This document shows, piece after piece, positions 22,130 through 30,039 of a stretch of DNA of 32,302 bases (positions are counted from its first letter, which is position 1; every line of letters begins with the position of its first letter). This DNA comes from JTS-RE9 sp964649195. Its GTDB lineage: Bacteria > Planctomycetota > Phycisphaerae > Phycisphaerales > Phycisphaeraceae. The stretch spans positions 1 through 32,302 of the forward strand of contig CAZYPK010000043.1 of the NCBI GenBank assembly GCA_964649195.1, written 5' to 3'. Both the position numbers and the translations under genes were made by a program. The notes under the pieces are model-generated. The model was not told the DNA's origin, did not search any database, and worked only from the letters and a program-made list of their open reading frames with translations.

Positions 22130-22997
22130 TGCGATATCGACCGGCGAGATGGCGCGGCTGGCGTGCATCATGGAGGTCTGCGCCCCCAAGGCGGGCAACG
22201 TGCATCCCCTGGCTTGCTTCGAGGATGTCACCCATCACCAGTTCATCGCCGGCGCCGCCGCCATCGCGCCGATTCTCAATCGCGCACCATCGCAAACCGT
22301 CGGCAAGACGATTCATGACTGCGTTGTCGCAACGCAGGAAGCGGCCGGAAGCAACACGAATCTGGGCATCATTCTGCTGCTGGCGCCGCTGTGTGCGGCG
22401 CCGCCGGATCAGCCCCTGGGCGAAGGGGTGAACTGCGTGCTTGATGCGCTGACGATCGATGATGCGGTGAAATGTTACGAGGCGATTCGACTGGCGAAAC
22501 CGGGCGGACTGGGCGGCGCGAAGGAGGCGGATGTGAGGCGGACGCCGCGCGTCACCTTGAAGCAGGCGATGGCGCTGGCCGCCGATCGGGACGCCGTCGC
22601 AAGGCAGTATGCGAATGGTTTTCAGGATGTCATCGGCACGGTGGCGCGCGATCTGACCGATGAAGCGTTGATGAATAATCTTTCGCCGTCGGACCGCATC
22701 GTGCTGGCTCATCTTCGGCAGATGGCGCGCGAGCCGGATTCACTGATCCGCCGCAAGTGCGGGGATGAGGTGGCGCAGGAGTCGTCGCGGCGGGCGCAGG
22801 CGGCGCTGGATGCGGGCTGGCCTGTCGCGGAGAAAAGTGCGACGATGTTTGCCTCGCTGGATGCGTGGCTGCGCGGCGACAAGCACCGGAGAAATCCGGG
22901 AACCAGCGCGGATATGATCGCGGCGGGATTGTTCGTGGCCATGAGACGGAAGCAATGGCGGCCTGATTTCCGATGGCTTGCGGAGTGGGTGACATGA
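22116..22997 (+). CDS. Triphosphoribosyl-dephospho-CoA synthase (CitG/MdcB)-like protein
   Basis: A 293-residue helical protein. CAPKAGNVHPLACFEDVTHHQFI near 23 and GSNTNLGIILLLAPLCAAP near 74 are the CitG-family signatures (SPKPGNVHR and GTNTxLGxxLLLxPL). The canonical enzyme makes a CoA-derived prosthetic group from ATP and dephospho-CoA, but homologues in C1 loci (the orf5 type of Methylobacterium) lack citrate lyase partners and are thought to serve cofactor building. There are no lyase genes here either. It overlaps its neighbours by 14 (5') and 4 (3') bases, with AAGGAG 7 bases before the ATG. Confidence 0.87.
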   Translation: MSRDDAISTGEMARLACIMEVCAPKAGNVHPLACFEDVTHHQFIAGAAAIAPILNRAPSQTVGKTIHDCVVATQEAAGSNTNLGIILLLAPLCAAPPDQPLGEGVNCVLDALTIDDAVKCYEAIRLAKPGGLGGAKEADVRRTPRVTLKQAMALAADRDAVARQYANGFQDVIGTVARDLTDEALMNNLSPSDRIVLAHLRQMAREPDSLIRRKCGDEVAQESSRRAQAALDAGWPVAEKSATMFASLDAWLRGDKHRRNPGTSADMIAAGLFVAMRRKQWRPDFRWLAEWVT

Positions 22998-24016
22998 GCG
23001 TGAACATTCTGGTTTACGAGCATCTGACCGCCGGCGGCATGGCCGATCCCGTGCCTGTGGGCATGGCGAGCGCGGGGCTGGCGATGTGGAAGGCGCTGGT
23101 GGATGACTTTGCATCGGCGGGGTGCAAGGTGTGGACGACGGCGGGTGATCGTGAGGATGTGACCAGCCGTGGTCGGGCGATGGTCCGCATCAAGCCGGCC
23201 GGCGATGCGGATGCGCTGCTGCATCAGCTTGCGCTCAAGTGCGATGGCGCGATCATCGTGGCGCCGGAAACGGATTCCATTCTTTCATCGATCATTGAAA
23301 AGTTCGTCGCCTGGAAGATTCCGGTGCTCAACTGCTCGCCGAAGACGACGGCGTTGTGCGGTGACAAGCACGCGCTTTGGCGTCATCTGGACAAGCATGG
23401 CGTGCCCGGCGTGCCGACGAAGGCGGGGCCGGCCGGCGCGCTGCTGGATGGCGTGATGGAGGCGTTGGGCGCGGCGGGCGGGGCGTACATCATCAAGCCG
23501 CGCGATGGCGCGGGCTGCGAATCGACGTTCGTCTGCCGGCGGTCCGAACAGGTGGAGCGATTGCGGGACCGCGTGACCGGTGACAACTGGATCGCGCAGC
23601 CGTTGGTCGAAGGCCGGCCGGTGAGCATGTCGTTCATCGCCGGGGGCAAGGGGCTGCGTCCGTTGCTGTCGGGCGAGCAGATCATCACGGAGGATGAAGA
23701 ACTGGATTACGGCGGCGGCCGACTTCCGCTCGAAAAGGACATGGCGGACCGCGCCGTCTGGCTGGCGACGCAGGCGTTGCGCACGCTCAAGGAGCTGCGC
23801 GGGTTCATCGGCGTCGATCTGATTCTCGGGGCCGGTCCCAGGGATGATGTGGTGGTCGAGATCAACCCGCGCGTCACCGTTTCCTACTGCGGCCTGCGGG
23901 CGCTGTGCGCCACCAACCTGCCCAAGGCGATGATCGATGATGACGCCCCCGTCAAATGGCGGCGAGGTTCCGTCGCGTTCGACTTTGCGGGCAACGTGAC
24001 GCGAGGTGGTGCGTGA
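22994..24016 (+). CDS. ATP-grasp ligase, MfnD-like (tyrosine/tyramine-glutamate ligase family)
   Basis: A 340-residue ATP-grasp protein. It shows LVYEHLTAGGM at the start, a CSPKTTALCGDKHALWRHL segment near 115, the ATP-binding AYIIKPRDGAGCESTF near 165, and VVEINPRVTVSYCGLRAL near 295. MfnD of Methanocaldococcus joins glutamate to tyramine in methanofuran synthesis; bacterial methylofuran is reported to carry tyrosine instead, so the acceptor may differ. The start was set at ATG 22994 (ATGA overlap with the CitG-like gene) rather than at 22973, because conserved residues begin at MSVNILVYEH. Confidence 0.8.
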   Translation: MSVNILVYEHLTAGGMADPVPVGMASAGLAMWKALVDDFASAGCKVWTTAGDREDVTSRGRAMVRIKPAGDADALLHQLALKCDGAIIVAPETDSILSSIIEKFVAWKIPVLNCSPKTTALCGDKHALWRHLDKHGVPGVPTKAGPAGALLDGVMEALGAAGGAYIIKPRDGAGCESTFVCRRSEQVERLRDRVTGDNWIAQPLVEGRPVSMSFIAGGKGLRPLLSGEQIITEDEELDYGGGRLPLEKDMADRAVWLATQALRTLKELRGFIGVDLILGAGPRDDVVVEINPRVTVSYCGLRALCATNLPKAMIDDDAPVKWRRGSVAFDFAGNVTRGGA

Positions 24017-25074
24017 TGCGCGTGCAGGCGTTCGACATCGGCGGGGCGAACATCAAGGCGGCTTGCGCCTTCGTTGACGATGATGGGGCGCTGCATGACC
24101 TGCGGGCGATGTCGTCGCCTTTCGCTCTTTGGCGGTCGCCGCGAAATCTGGTTTCGCATCTGCGCACGGAGGTTCAAGTGAAGTTGGGCCATTGCGGCGC
24201 GATCGCCATCACCATGACCGGTGAACTGTGCGACTGCTTCGCTTCGCGCCGCGAAGGGGTCCTGTTCATTCTCGATGAGATCGCCCGCATGGCGGGTGAT
24301 GTTCCCGTGCGTATCTGGTCAACCCGTCAAGGTTTTGTCGATCTTGACACAGCCCGTCAGGACTGGATCGCCATCGCCTCGGCCAACTGGCATGCCCAGG
24401 CCACGTGTCTGGCGCGGCAACATCCGCAGGGTTTCTCGCTGATGCTGGATGTGGGTTCGACGACGACGGACATCATCAAACTCAAAGGCGGCACCGTGTG
24501 CGCACGCGGCATGACCGATGCGCAGCGGCTATTGACCGGTGAACTGATCTATACCGGGGCCCGTCGCACTCCGCTGATGGCGGTGATGAATGAATGGCGC
24601 GATGACTCGTGGATGCAGCGGTTCATGGCGGAACGGTTTGCGACGATGGCGGATGTTTACACGCTGCTTGGCGACCTGCCCGAAGACGAATCCGACAACG
24701 ACACCGCCGATGGAAGGCCGATGACCAGGCTTCATGCAGCGTCGCGCATTCTTCGCATGGTCGGCGGCGATCTTTCGACATCGCCTGATGGCTTGATGGA
24801 AGAGGCGACAATGTGGGCGCATCGCTTTGCATCGCGGCAGTTGGAGCAGATCACCGAAGGCATTGAACAGGTGGTTGGTGATGATGCGATACATCGTGTG
24901 ATCATCAGCGGCAGCGGTCCGTTTGTGGCGAACAAAGCGGCGGCCATGGCGCTGCCTGACTGTGAGGTGGTGATGTGGGATGAACGATTATCTTCGCAGG
25001 CTGGTGTCGCGGCTTGTGCGGTGGCGCTGCTGCATCTTTGGGGCGACCCACGCACGGGAGTGCGCGGGCTTTGA
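24016..25074 (+). CDS. H4MPT-linked C1 transfer pathway protein (hydantoinase/oxoprolinase-like, MfnF-like)
   Basis: A 352-residue protein with an actin-like ATPase fold. FDIGGANIKAA near 6 and LDVGSTTTDIIKL near 145 are the two phosphate-binding motifs, and VIISGSGPFVANKAAAM lies near 300. Such proteins sit in C1 loci of methanogens, methylotrophs and planctomycetes; the M. jannaschii member is MfnF, which joins the phosphorylated furan to glutamyl-tyramine (recalled family knowledge). Its place between MfnD- and MfnE-like genes fits that role. The start overlaps the previous stop by one base (TGATG). The frame is open to 23956, but that part lies over the neighbour. Confidence 0.85.
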   Translation: MRVQAFDIGGANIKAACAFVDDDGALHDLRAMSSPFALWRSPRNLVSHLRTEVQVKLGHCGAIAITMTGELCDCFASRREGVLFILDEIARMAGDVPVRIWSTRQGFVDLDTARQDWIAIASANWHAQATCLARQHPQGFSLMLDVGSTTTDIIKLKGGTVCARGMTDAQRLLTGELIYTGARRTPLMAVMNEWRDDSWMQRFMAERFATMADVYTLLGDLPEDESDNDTADGRPMTRLHAASRILRMVGGDLSTSPDGLMEEATMWAHRFASRQLEQITEGIEQVVGDDAIHRVIISGSGPFVANKAAAMALPDCEVVMWDERLSSQAGVAACAVALLHLWGDPRTGVRGL

Positions 25075-25112
25075 GGGTCTTTTATTTCAACATGTTCAAT
25101 GGAGGGTGGTCA

Positions 25113-25769
25113 ATGTCGGCACGGGTGCATGTCATCAAACTGGGGGGGAGCCTGCTGGACCTGCCGGATCTGGCCGCGCGGTTGGAGGTTTTTCGTCGCT
25201 GTTGTGCGCAGGGCGATCTGGCGGTGATCGTCGGAGGGGGAGAGGCGGCGGACATTGTGCGGAGGTTTGATGCCACCTTTGCCCTGGGCGAAGTCGCGTC
25301 CCACTGGCTTGCCGTGCGGGCGATGCAGCTTAATGCGCTGGCGGTGGCGCGGTTGCTTCCTTCGTGCGACATCGCGCACGATGCGTCGGGCTGTGATGCG
25401 GCGTGGCGGGGCGGTCGCGTTGCGATCATCGATCCCCTGGCCTGGCTGGAGGATGAGGCGAGGCGGGGCATCGTCATTCCGCACCGCTGGTCGTTCACCA
25501 GTGACTCGATCGCGGCGCACATGGCGGTGCAACTGCGCGCCGCATGGCTCACGCTGCTCAAGTCAACCTCGGCCGATGATCGCGGCGATGTCGCCGTTGC
25601 CGGCGGCGATCCGGTCGGCGGCGCTGCGGAGTCGGGCATCGTCGATGCCGACTTTCCCGCAACCGCAACATCGATCCCCGCCATCGACATCATCAACCTT
25701 CGCCACGCATCGTTGGCCCTGGGGCGCGTCGATGATGAGGCCCGGCGCTTCCTGCGCGGCGGGAACTGA
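25113..25769 (+). CDS. Amino-acid-kinase-fold protein, MfnE-like
   Basis: A 218-residue protein with the amino-acid kinase fold: VIKLGGSLLDLPDL at residues 6-19 (the KxGGS phosphate-binding motif) and LAVIVGGGEAADIVRRF near 38. MfnE phosphorylates 5-(aminomethyl)-3-furanmethanol phosphate to the diphosphate that MfnF uses; homology here is to the fold, with function inferred from the locus. Start ATG 25113 has a GGAGG SD upstream and conserved residues begin at once; in-frame starts at 25014 and 25092 are less likely. The 3' end overlaps mfnB, on the opposite strand, by 77 bases. Confidence 0.82.
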   Translation: MSARVHVIKLGGSLLDLPDLAARLEVFRRCCAQGDLAVIVGGGEAADIVRRFDATFALGEVASHWLAVRAMQLNALAVARLLPSCDIAHDASGCDAAWRGGRVAIIDPLAWLEDEARRGIVIPHRWSFTSDSIAAHMAVQLRAAWLTLLKSTSADDRGDVAVAGGDPVGGAAESGIVDADFPATATSIPAIDIINLRHASLALGRVDDEARRFLRGGN

Positions 25770-26451
25770 CCTGCGACGCCAGGTCGCGCACGCGCCGCGG
25801 ATCGATCGATTGCTCCCTTTGATGATCGATGCAGGCCGCCCCGCGCACGGCGATGACATCAGGCCCCAGCGCCAGTGCCGTCGTCAGCGATTCACCGCTG
25901 AGCGAGCCGGCCAGCGCGACGATCAACCGGGCGGCATGAGCGCGATCGATGAAGGACCGCAGCCAGGCGATGTCGCGGAAAGTGAGCAGATTTCCCGCTG
26001 ATTTTGAATGGGTATCCAGCAGCACACCGGCGGCGCGGTGATCGATGGCCCATTGCAGCACCTGCCGGGGCGAAGGCGTGGCCGGCCCCCCGGATACCCC
26101 GGGGCCAACGTAGGCGGCGGCGATCGGCGCGATGCCGGGAAGCTTGGCGAAGGTCTGTTGCAACTGTTGCCGCCAGGGGCGCGGACCTGCGCCGTGCAAT
26201 CCCATCTTCGCGTGACTGATGCCGGCGGGCAGTGCGGTGACGTTGGGTTGCTCGATGAGTTCGCCCAGCGCCGCACTGACCGGCGCGCGACCCGCCACGG
26301 CGGTCACGATCGATGACATCGTTTCGATGGATGCCATGCCCAGCGAGCCGCGCGAAGGTTCCTTGATGTCGATCCAGTCGGCGCCGCCTTCGAGGGCGAT
26401 CATCGCTTCATCGGCATTGCGCACGGAGATCAGGAGTTTGGTGCGGTCCAT
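25693..26451 (-). CDS. mfnB: MfnB-like (5-formylfuran-3-yl)methyl phosphate synthase (DUF556)
   Basis: A 252-residue TIM-barrel protein. LLISVRNADEAMIALEGGADWIDIKEPSRGSLG (residues 6-38) is the N-terminal MfnB signature, with the Lys of DIKEP/DVKNP, and LIVALAGSLS with LGPDVIAVRGAAC near 176-208 closes the barrel. MfnB builds the furan ring from two glyceraldehyde-3-phosphates, the first committed step of methanofuran. A repetitive C-terminal tail after VRGAACIDHQR (about 35 residues, Arg/Gly-rich) lies over the opposing kinase gene and may be non-conserved. It starts 25 bases after the truD stop and is likely cotranscribed with truD. Confidence 0.87.
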   Translation of the reverse strand: MDRTKLLISVRNADEAMIALEGGADWIDIKEPSRGSLGMASIETMSSIVTAVAGRAPVSAALGELIEQPNVTALPAGISHAKMGLHGAGPRPWRQQLQQTFAKLPGIAPIAAAYVGPGVSGGPATPSPRQVLQWAIDHRAAGVLLDTHSKSAGNLLTFRDIAWLRSFIDRAHAARLIVALAGSLSGESLTTALALGPDVIAVRGAACIDHQREQSIDPRRVRDLASQVSSRRAGSAGPHHRRAPGPTMRGEG

Positions 26452-26476
26452 TTCCGGTCGTCATCCGGGGCGTTGT

Positions 26477-27787
26477 TCATTCTTCTTCGGTGTCGAATCC
26501 CATGTCGCCGCGCGGGGCGTCGATGCAGGGCTTCATGATTTCGCGCAGCGCCATGGTGGCGAAGGAGCCGCGCGGCAGTTCGAAGGCGACGCGGATGTAG
26601 GGGCCGTGCTCGTCGAGGCCGCCGCTGATTTCGGGGTCCTTGATGAAGATGCGCATGGGGCGGCGGGCTCCGGGGGCGTGTTGATGGCTGCTGTTCCAAT
26701 CGGCTTCATCGACGCCCAGTGCGGTGAGCGCCGCCAGTTCCCACCGGAGCGGCTCACCCGCCGGCCGTGTCATGCCCGCGCCCCACATCGGTCCCGAAGG
26801 GGAGACTTCATGTTTCGCCACGCGGCCTTGGGGCGCGTTTTCCAATTCCGCGGTCGCCTGATCCACCGCGAACACGGCCCTGCTGTCATGCTTCCACGCA
26901 AGGTCGCCGGTCACGAGGCGGTCGAACAGCCCATCGCGGATGCGGCGGTCGAGCACATGGTTGAAGATGGCGCTTTGCAGGCTGCTGATGATGAATTCGA
27001 GTTGCAGACCATCGATGGCCATCACGGCCTGCTCCGGCGATTTGCCTTGTCGCAGGGCATCGAGCGCCTGCCGATCGTGGCGGAACATGCGGGGCCATTG
27101 TTCGAGTGCGGCGGCGAAGTCGCCGCGCTCGTAGGCGTGGCGGGCCTGGTGTCGCTCGGGCGGATCGTGGTCGCCGGGCTTGCCGAGCATTTCATCGAGG
27201 AAGTCCTGCCACTGGCGGCGCAGGTAGCTGGCGCCCAGCAGTTGGTTGTTCTGCCGATAGCCGAAGCGCTGGTCGCCGATGTAGTTGGGCACGCCGTGAA
27301 TGACGAGATGATCGAGCGTCTGCTTCGCGTGAATGACGGCGGCGGGCTGGACCTGGCGGATGCGAATCATGAAGCGGTTGCCGGCCAGATGGCCCCGGCG
27401 AAGCTTGTTGGTATGCCGCGCGGACCAGAGCAGTTTGAAGTTGGTGAAGGCGATGCGGCTGAGGTATTTTTCGTCGTTCCGCCGGTCGGGCAGGTGGATG
27501 CTGAAATGCTGCCGGGTGATGGCGTGCTTGTCCTTGAGGCCGGCGTAGCCGATGTCGGAGCGGCGAACGTGAAACATCTTCGCCAGTCTGCGGATGACAT
27601 CGGTGGTGGTCTGTTCCCGCTTTTCGATGTAGAGATAAAGATGCTCGCCATCGCCGCAAGGCTCGTAGAGCGGCTGCTCTTCGACGAGAAAATCCTCCGG
27701 CCGCTCCTTGATGACGCCCCCGGTGCCGGGATGCTCGGCGGTGCGGCTGGGCGTGAGATAGGCCAGTGAGTCGGTGGCCCGATGCAT
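26477..27787 (-). CDS. truD: tRNA pseudouridine(13) synthase
   Basis: A 436-residue protein with the TruD signature: FLVEEQPLYEPCGDGEHLYLYIEKR near 33, the catalytic AGLKDKHAITRQHFSI with Asp86, and PNYIGDQRFGYRQNNQLLGASYLRRQW near 155-180. TruD isomerises U13 of tRNAs. It is longer than E. coli TruD (about 350 aa), the extra length lying after residue 190 in the TRUD insertion domain and the C-terminus. Start ATG 27787 has AAGGA 5-6 bases upstream. A modular repeat separates it from ilvE upstream; mfnB follows 25 bases downstream. Confidence 0.93.
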   Translation of the reverse strand: MHRATDSLAYLTPSRTAEHPGTGGVIKERPEDFLVEEQPLYEPCGDGEHLYLYIEKREQTTTDVIRRLAKMFHVRRSDIGYAGLKDKHAITRQHFSIHLPDRRNDEKYLSRIAFTNFKLLWSARHTNKLRRGHLAGNRFMIRIRQVQPAAVIHAKQTLDHLVIHGVPNYIGDQRFGYRQNNQLLGASYLRRQWQDFLDEMLGKPGDHDPPERHQARHAYERGDFAAALEQWPRMFRHDRQALDALRQGKSPEQAVMAIDGLQLEFIISSLQSAIFNHVLDRRIRDGLFDRLVTGDLAWKHDSRAVFAVDQATAELENAPQGRVAKHEVSPSGPMWGAGMTRPAGEPLRWELAALTALGVDEADWNSSHQHAPGARRPMRIFIKDPEISGGLDEHGPYIRVAFELPRGSFATMALREIMKPCIDAPRGDMGFDTEEE

Positions 27788-27802
27788 GGGAATCCTTATT
27801 GA

Positions 27803-27923
27803 TTAGTTCCATGTTCCAAGTTCCATGTTCCAAGTTTCCGAACCGGCAGTCCTTTGACGTGTGCCTTTCAACTTGGAACCTGGCACCTGGCACCTGGAAC
27901 TTGGCGCCCGGAACATGGAACTT
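27803..27923. repeat. Two-armed modular repeat (TTCCATG/TTCCAAG)
   Basis: The left arm 27803-27838 iterates GTTCCATGTTCCAAG. The right arm 27869-27923 iterates CTTGGAACCTGGCACCTGG and ends in CATGGAAC. The 30-base centre is unpaired. It lies in the 142-base gap between ilvE and truD. Confidence 0.8.
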
Positions 27924-27929
27924 TCTGTT

Positions 27930-28802
27930 TCAATCCTCCGGCGCGTGGTGGGCGACCAGGTGTTTGAAGGCCTTGATGAGCGAGCGGGTGATCGGACCGG
28001 GTTCGCCGGCGCCGATGGTTCGGTTGTCCACCTTGGTGACGGGGATCACTTCCGCGGCGGTGCCGGTGAGGAACATTTCATCGGCGATGTAGAGATCGTG
28101 CTTGGTCAGGTCGGGCTTGCGGATTTCCAGGCCCTGCCGCGCGGCCAGGTCGAGCACGGTGTTCATGGTGATGCCTTCGAGCACGCCGGCATGGAGCGGC
28201 GGGGTGTAAAGGATGCCGTCCTTGACGATGAAGATGTTGTCCCCCGTACACTCGGCGATGTAGCCCTGCGGATTGAGCATGACGGCTTCGAGCACGCCGG
28301 CGTCGATGGCCTCGATCTTGGCGAGGATGTTGTTGAGGTAGTTGAGGCTCTTGACGCGTGGGCTCAGGGCGGCCGGGTGATTGCGGACGACGGAGGAGGT
28401 GATCACCGCCAGGCCGTTTTCGTAAAGCTCGGCGGGGTAGAGCGTGATGGTGTCGGCGATGATGAAGATGTTGGGCGATGGGCAGACGAATGGGTTGAGC
28501 CCCAGCGTGCCTGCGCCGCGGGTGACGCAGAGACGGATGTACCCGTTTTGAATGTCGTTGGCCTTGACCGTGGCATGGGTGGCGGCGGCGAGGTCCTCGA
28601 TGGCGATCGGCAGGGTCAGGCGGATCGACCTGGCCGACTCGTCCAGCCGCTTGAGATGGGTGGCGAGCTTGAAGATGCGGTGGTTGTAAACGCGGATGCC
28701 TTCGAACACGCCGTCGCCGTAGAGCAGGCCGTGATCGAACACGCTGACGGTGGCCTGATCAGGGGGCACGAGATTGCCGTTGAGCCAGATGAACTTGGAC
28801 AC
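27930..28802 (-). CDS. ilvE: Branched-chain amino acid aminotransferase (class IV PLP)
   Basis: A 290-residue aminotransferase making valine, leucine and isoleucine from their keto acids. FIWLNGNLVPPDQATVSVFDHGLLYGDGVFEGIR (residues 4-37) and RVKSLNYLNNILAKIEA near 150, with the PLP Lys in VKSLNY, define class IV. AECTGDNIFIVKDGILYTPP and DEMFLTGTAAEVIPV finish the family pattern. The start is GTG 28802, with AAAGGA 7 bases upstream. A D-amino-acid aminotransferase or aminodeoxychorismate lyase is less likely given the length and FEGIR. Confidence 0.92.
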   Translation of the reverse strand: MSKFIWLNGNLVPPDQATVSVFDHGLLYGDGVFEGIRVYNHRIFKLATHLKRLDESARSIRLTLPIAIEDLAAATHATVKANDIQNGYIRLCVTRGAGTLGLNPFVCPSPNIFIIADTITLYPAELYENGLAVITSSVVRNHPAALSPRVKSLNYLNNILAKIEAIDAGVLEAVMLNPQGYIAECTGDNIFIVKDGILYTPPLHAGVLEGITMNTVLDLAARQGLEIRKPDLTKHDLYIADEMFLTGTAAEVIPVTKVDNRTIGAGEPGPITRSLIKAFKHLVAHHAPED

Positions 28803-28820
28803 TGGACGATCCTTTGTAAA

Positions 28821-28913
28821 ACCACGAAATCAGGAAATCATGAAAGCAGGGGATGCGATCTGAAAATATCGTGTGCCCCGCGTTGATTTCGTGTTTTCCT
28901 GCTTTCCTGGTCT
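28821..28913. repeat. Two-armed modular repeat (CACGAAATCAGGAAATCA)
   Basis: The left arm (28821-28850) has CACGAAATC, AGGAAATCA and GAAAGCAGG. The right arm (28884-28912), read in reverse complement, has CAGGAAAGCAGGAAAACACG and AAATCA, so the same modules appear in permuted order. The units match those at 18847-18887 and 32262-32302. Confidence 0.7.
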
Positions 28914-28936
28914 TATTTTGAATGAGCCTGCACGGC

Positions 28937-28978
28937 GGTGATTCGGATCACCAGGCCGGGCAAAGTCCGGCGATTATA
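28937..28978 (-). promoter_or_regulatory. Possible promoter and leader hairpins upstream of ilvE
   Basis: Minus-strand TATAAT (28978-28973) is followed by an imperfect GCCGG palindrome and GGTGAT-TCGG-ATCACC (28937-28952). No good -35 was found. A transcript from here would carry an ilvE leader of about 165 bases that includes the repeat at 28821-28913. Weak. Confidence 0.3.
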
Positions 28979-29054
28979 GCGAGATGGAAAGGAGGGGGCG
29001 TTTTCGATGCTATGCAACCTGCCCCACGGGCGTGCCCTGAGCCGGCGAAGCGGG

Positions 29055-29247
29055 AAGTTCCAAATCACAAAATCCAAATCGCAAACAAGCTCCAGATTTC
29101 AAGCAAGGCATCGAACGGCCTGCCAGTGGACGGCGAGTTTGTGTGCTTCCGCCCCTTTGAATTGATTATGCCTTGATTCTGTTTTGCTTCCGCCTTGTTT
29201 GGAGCTTGTTTGAGATTTGGTGATTGTGATTTGGAGCTTTACTTCCG
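29055..29247. repeat. Two-armed modular repeat (CAAATCACAA / AAACAAGCTCCA)
   Basis: The left arm 29055-29106 holds CCAAATCACAA, AATCCAAATCGC and AAACAAGCTCCA. The right arm 29182-29247 is the complement of the same modules in mirrored order (TGGAGCTTGTTT at 29200-29211, TGTGATTTGGAGC). A central 75-base segment separates them. It occupies most of the 514-base gap between ilvE and the PAP2 gene; the rest shows no gene. Confidence 0.75.
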
Positions 29248-29316
29248 TGCGCCGTGCGCAGAAATTACAGTGTCAGGCTCTACCTCCCTGCCTGCTCATC
29301 CGTTAAACTTCCCGCC

Positions 29317-30039
29317 ATGTCCCGGCAAGCCTCTTCGATGACATCGCCTTCGCATCAGGCCGCCGGGCGTTGCCGGGGTCTGCCTGCGTTGATGTGGTCG
29401 CGGTTCGTCACGCTCTGGCCTTTAAAACTGATGATGACGCTCGTCATCGCGCCGGTTTTTGTGTTCTGTTATCTGGGGATTCAGCGATTGATCGAAGCCC
29501 CCCATTTTCTGGACTACGTTTGGATTGATGATCTGGCGGGCTTCGATGTCGGGTGGGTTTACATTTATGTGTCGCAGTATCTGATCGTGCCGCTGCCGCC
29601 GCTCTTGGCGCATACCCGCGATCAGCTTCGGCGGCTGGCGGTGGGGCTTTCCATCACCTCCGGCCTGGCGTTCGCCACGTTCCTGATCTGGCCGGTGGCG
29701 GTTGAACGACCTGAAAAACCGGCGAACTCCAACTGGATTTACGACTGGCTCGTTTCCGTCGATACCCCGGCCAACGCATTTCCGTCGCTGCATGTCGGCC
29801 TTTCGATGCTGGCGGCGCTCTACGCTCATCGCGTCCTCGATGAAGCCTTCAGCCGCAAGGCCCGCTTCGCGCTGCTGCTGCTCATCTGGGTCTGGACGGC
29901 GCTGATCGCCTGGTCCACCATGGCTACCAAGCAGCACTACTTTTACGATGTGCTGGGCGGCATCGTCGTGGCGGCGGCCGGGCATGTCATCGCCTGGCGC
30001 GGCGCGCCTTCACCCCAACGCGAAATGAAATCAGCATGA
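29317..30039 (+). CDS. PAP2-superfamily membrane phosphatase
   Basis: A 240-residue membrane protein with about five hydrophobic segments (residues about 30-52, 65-85, 105-130, 190-205, 210-230). The acid-phosphatase motifs are AVERPEKPANSNW (C1-like), NAFPSLHVGLSMLAA (C2, catalytic His) and WSTMATKQHYFYDVLGG (C3, catalytic His and Asp). It is best seen as a lipid-phosphate phosphatase or phosphatidyltransferase-like protein; the substrate is open. Start ATG 29317 was chosen near a TAAACT hexamer 7 bases upstream and with no SD; the frame is open to 29254, but that stretch overlaps the repeat's edge. The stop overlaps the next start (ATGA). Confidence 0.85.
   Translation: MSRQASSMTSPSHQAAGRCRGLPALMWSRFVTLWPLKLMMTLVIAPVFVFCYLGIQRLIEAPHFLDYVWIDDLAGFDVGWVYIYVSQYLIVPLPPLLAHTRDQLRRLAVGLSITSGLAFATFLIWPVAVERPEKPANSNWIYDWLVSVDTPANAFPSLHVGLSMLAALYAHRVLDEAFSRKARFALLLLIWVWTALIAWSTMATKQHYFYDVLGGIVVAAAGHVIAWRGAPSPQREMKSA

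Noticed and set aside
26219..27769. A 516-residue plus-strand ORF over mfnB and truD
   Set aside because: The opposite strand carries TruD and MfnB with catalytic motifs; this frame has none.
28937..29054. An SRP RNA, RNase P RNA or riboswitch in the ilvE-PAP2 gap
   Set aside because: Some short hairpins are present (GGTGAT-TCGG-ATCACC), but none of the conserved core sequences of these RNAs was found.
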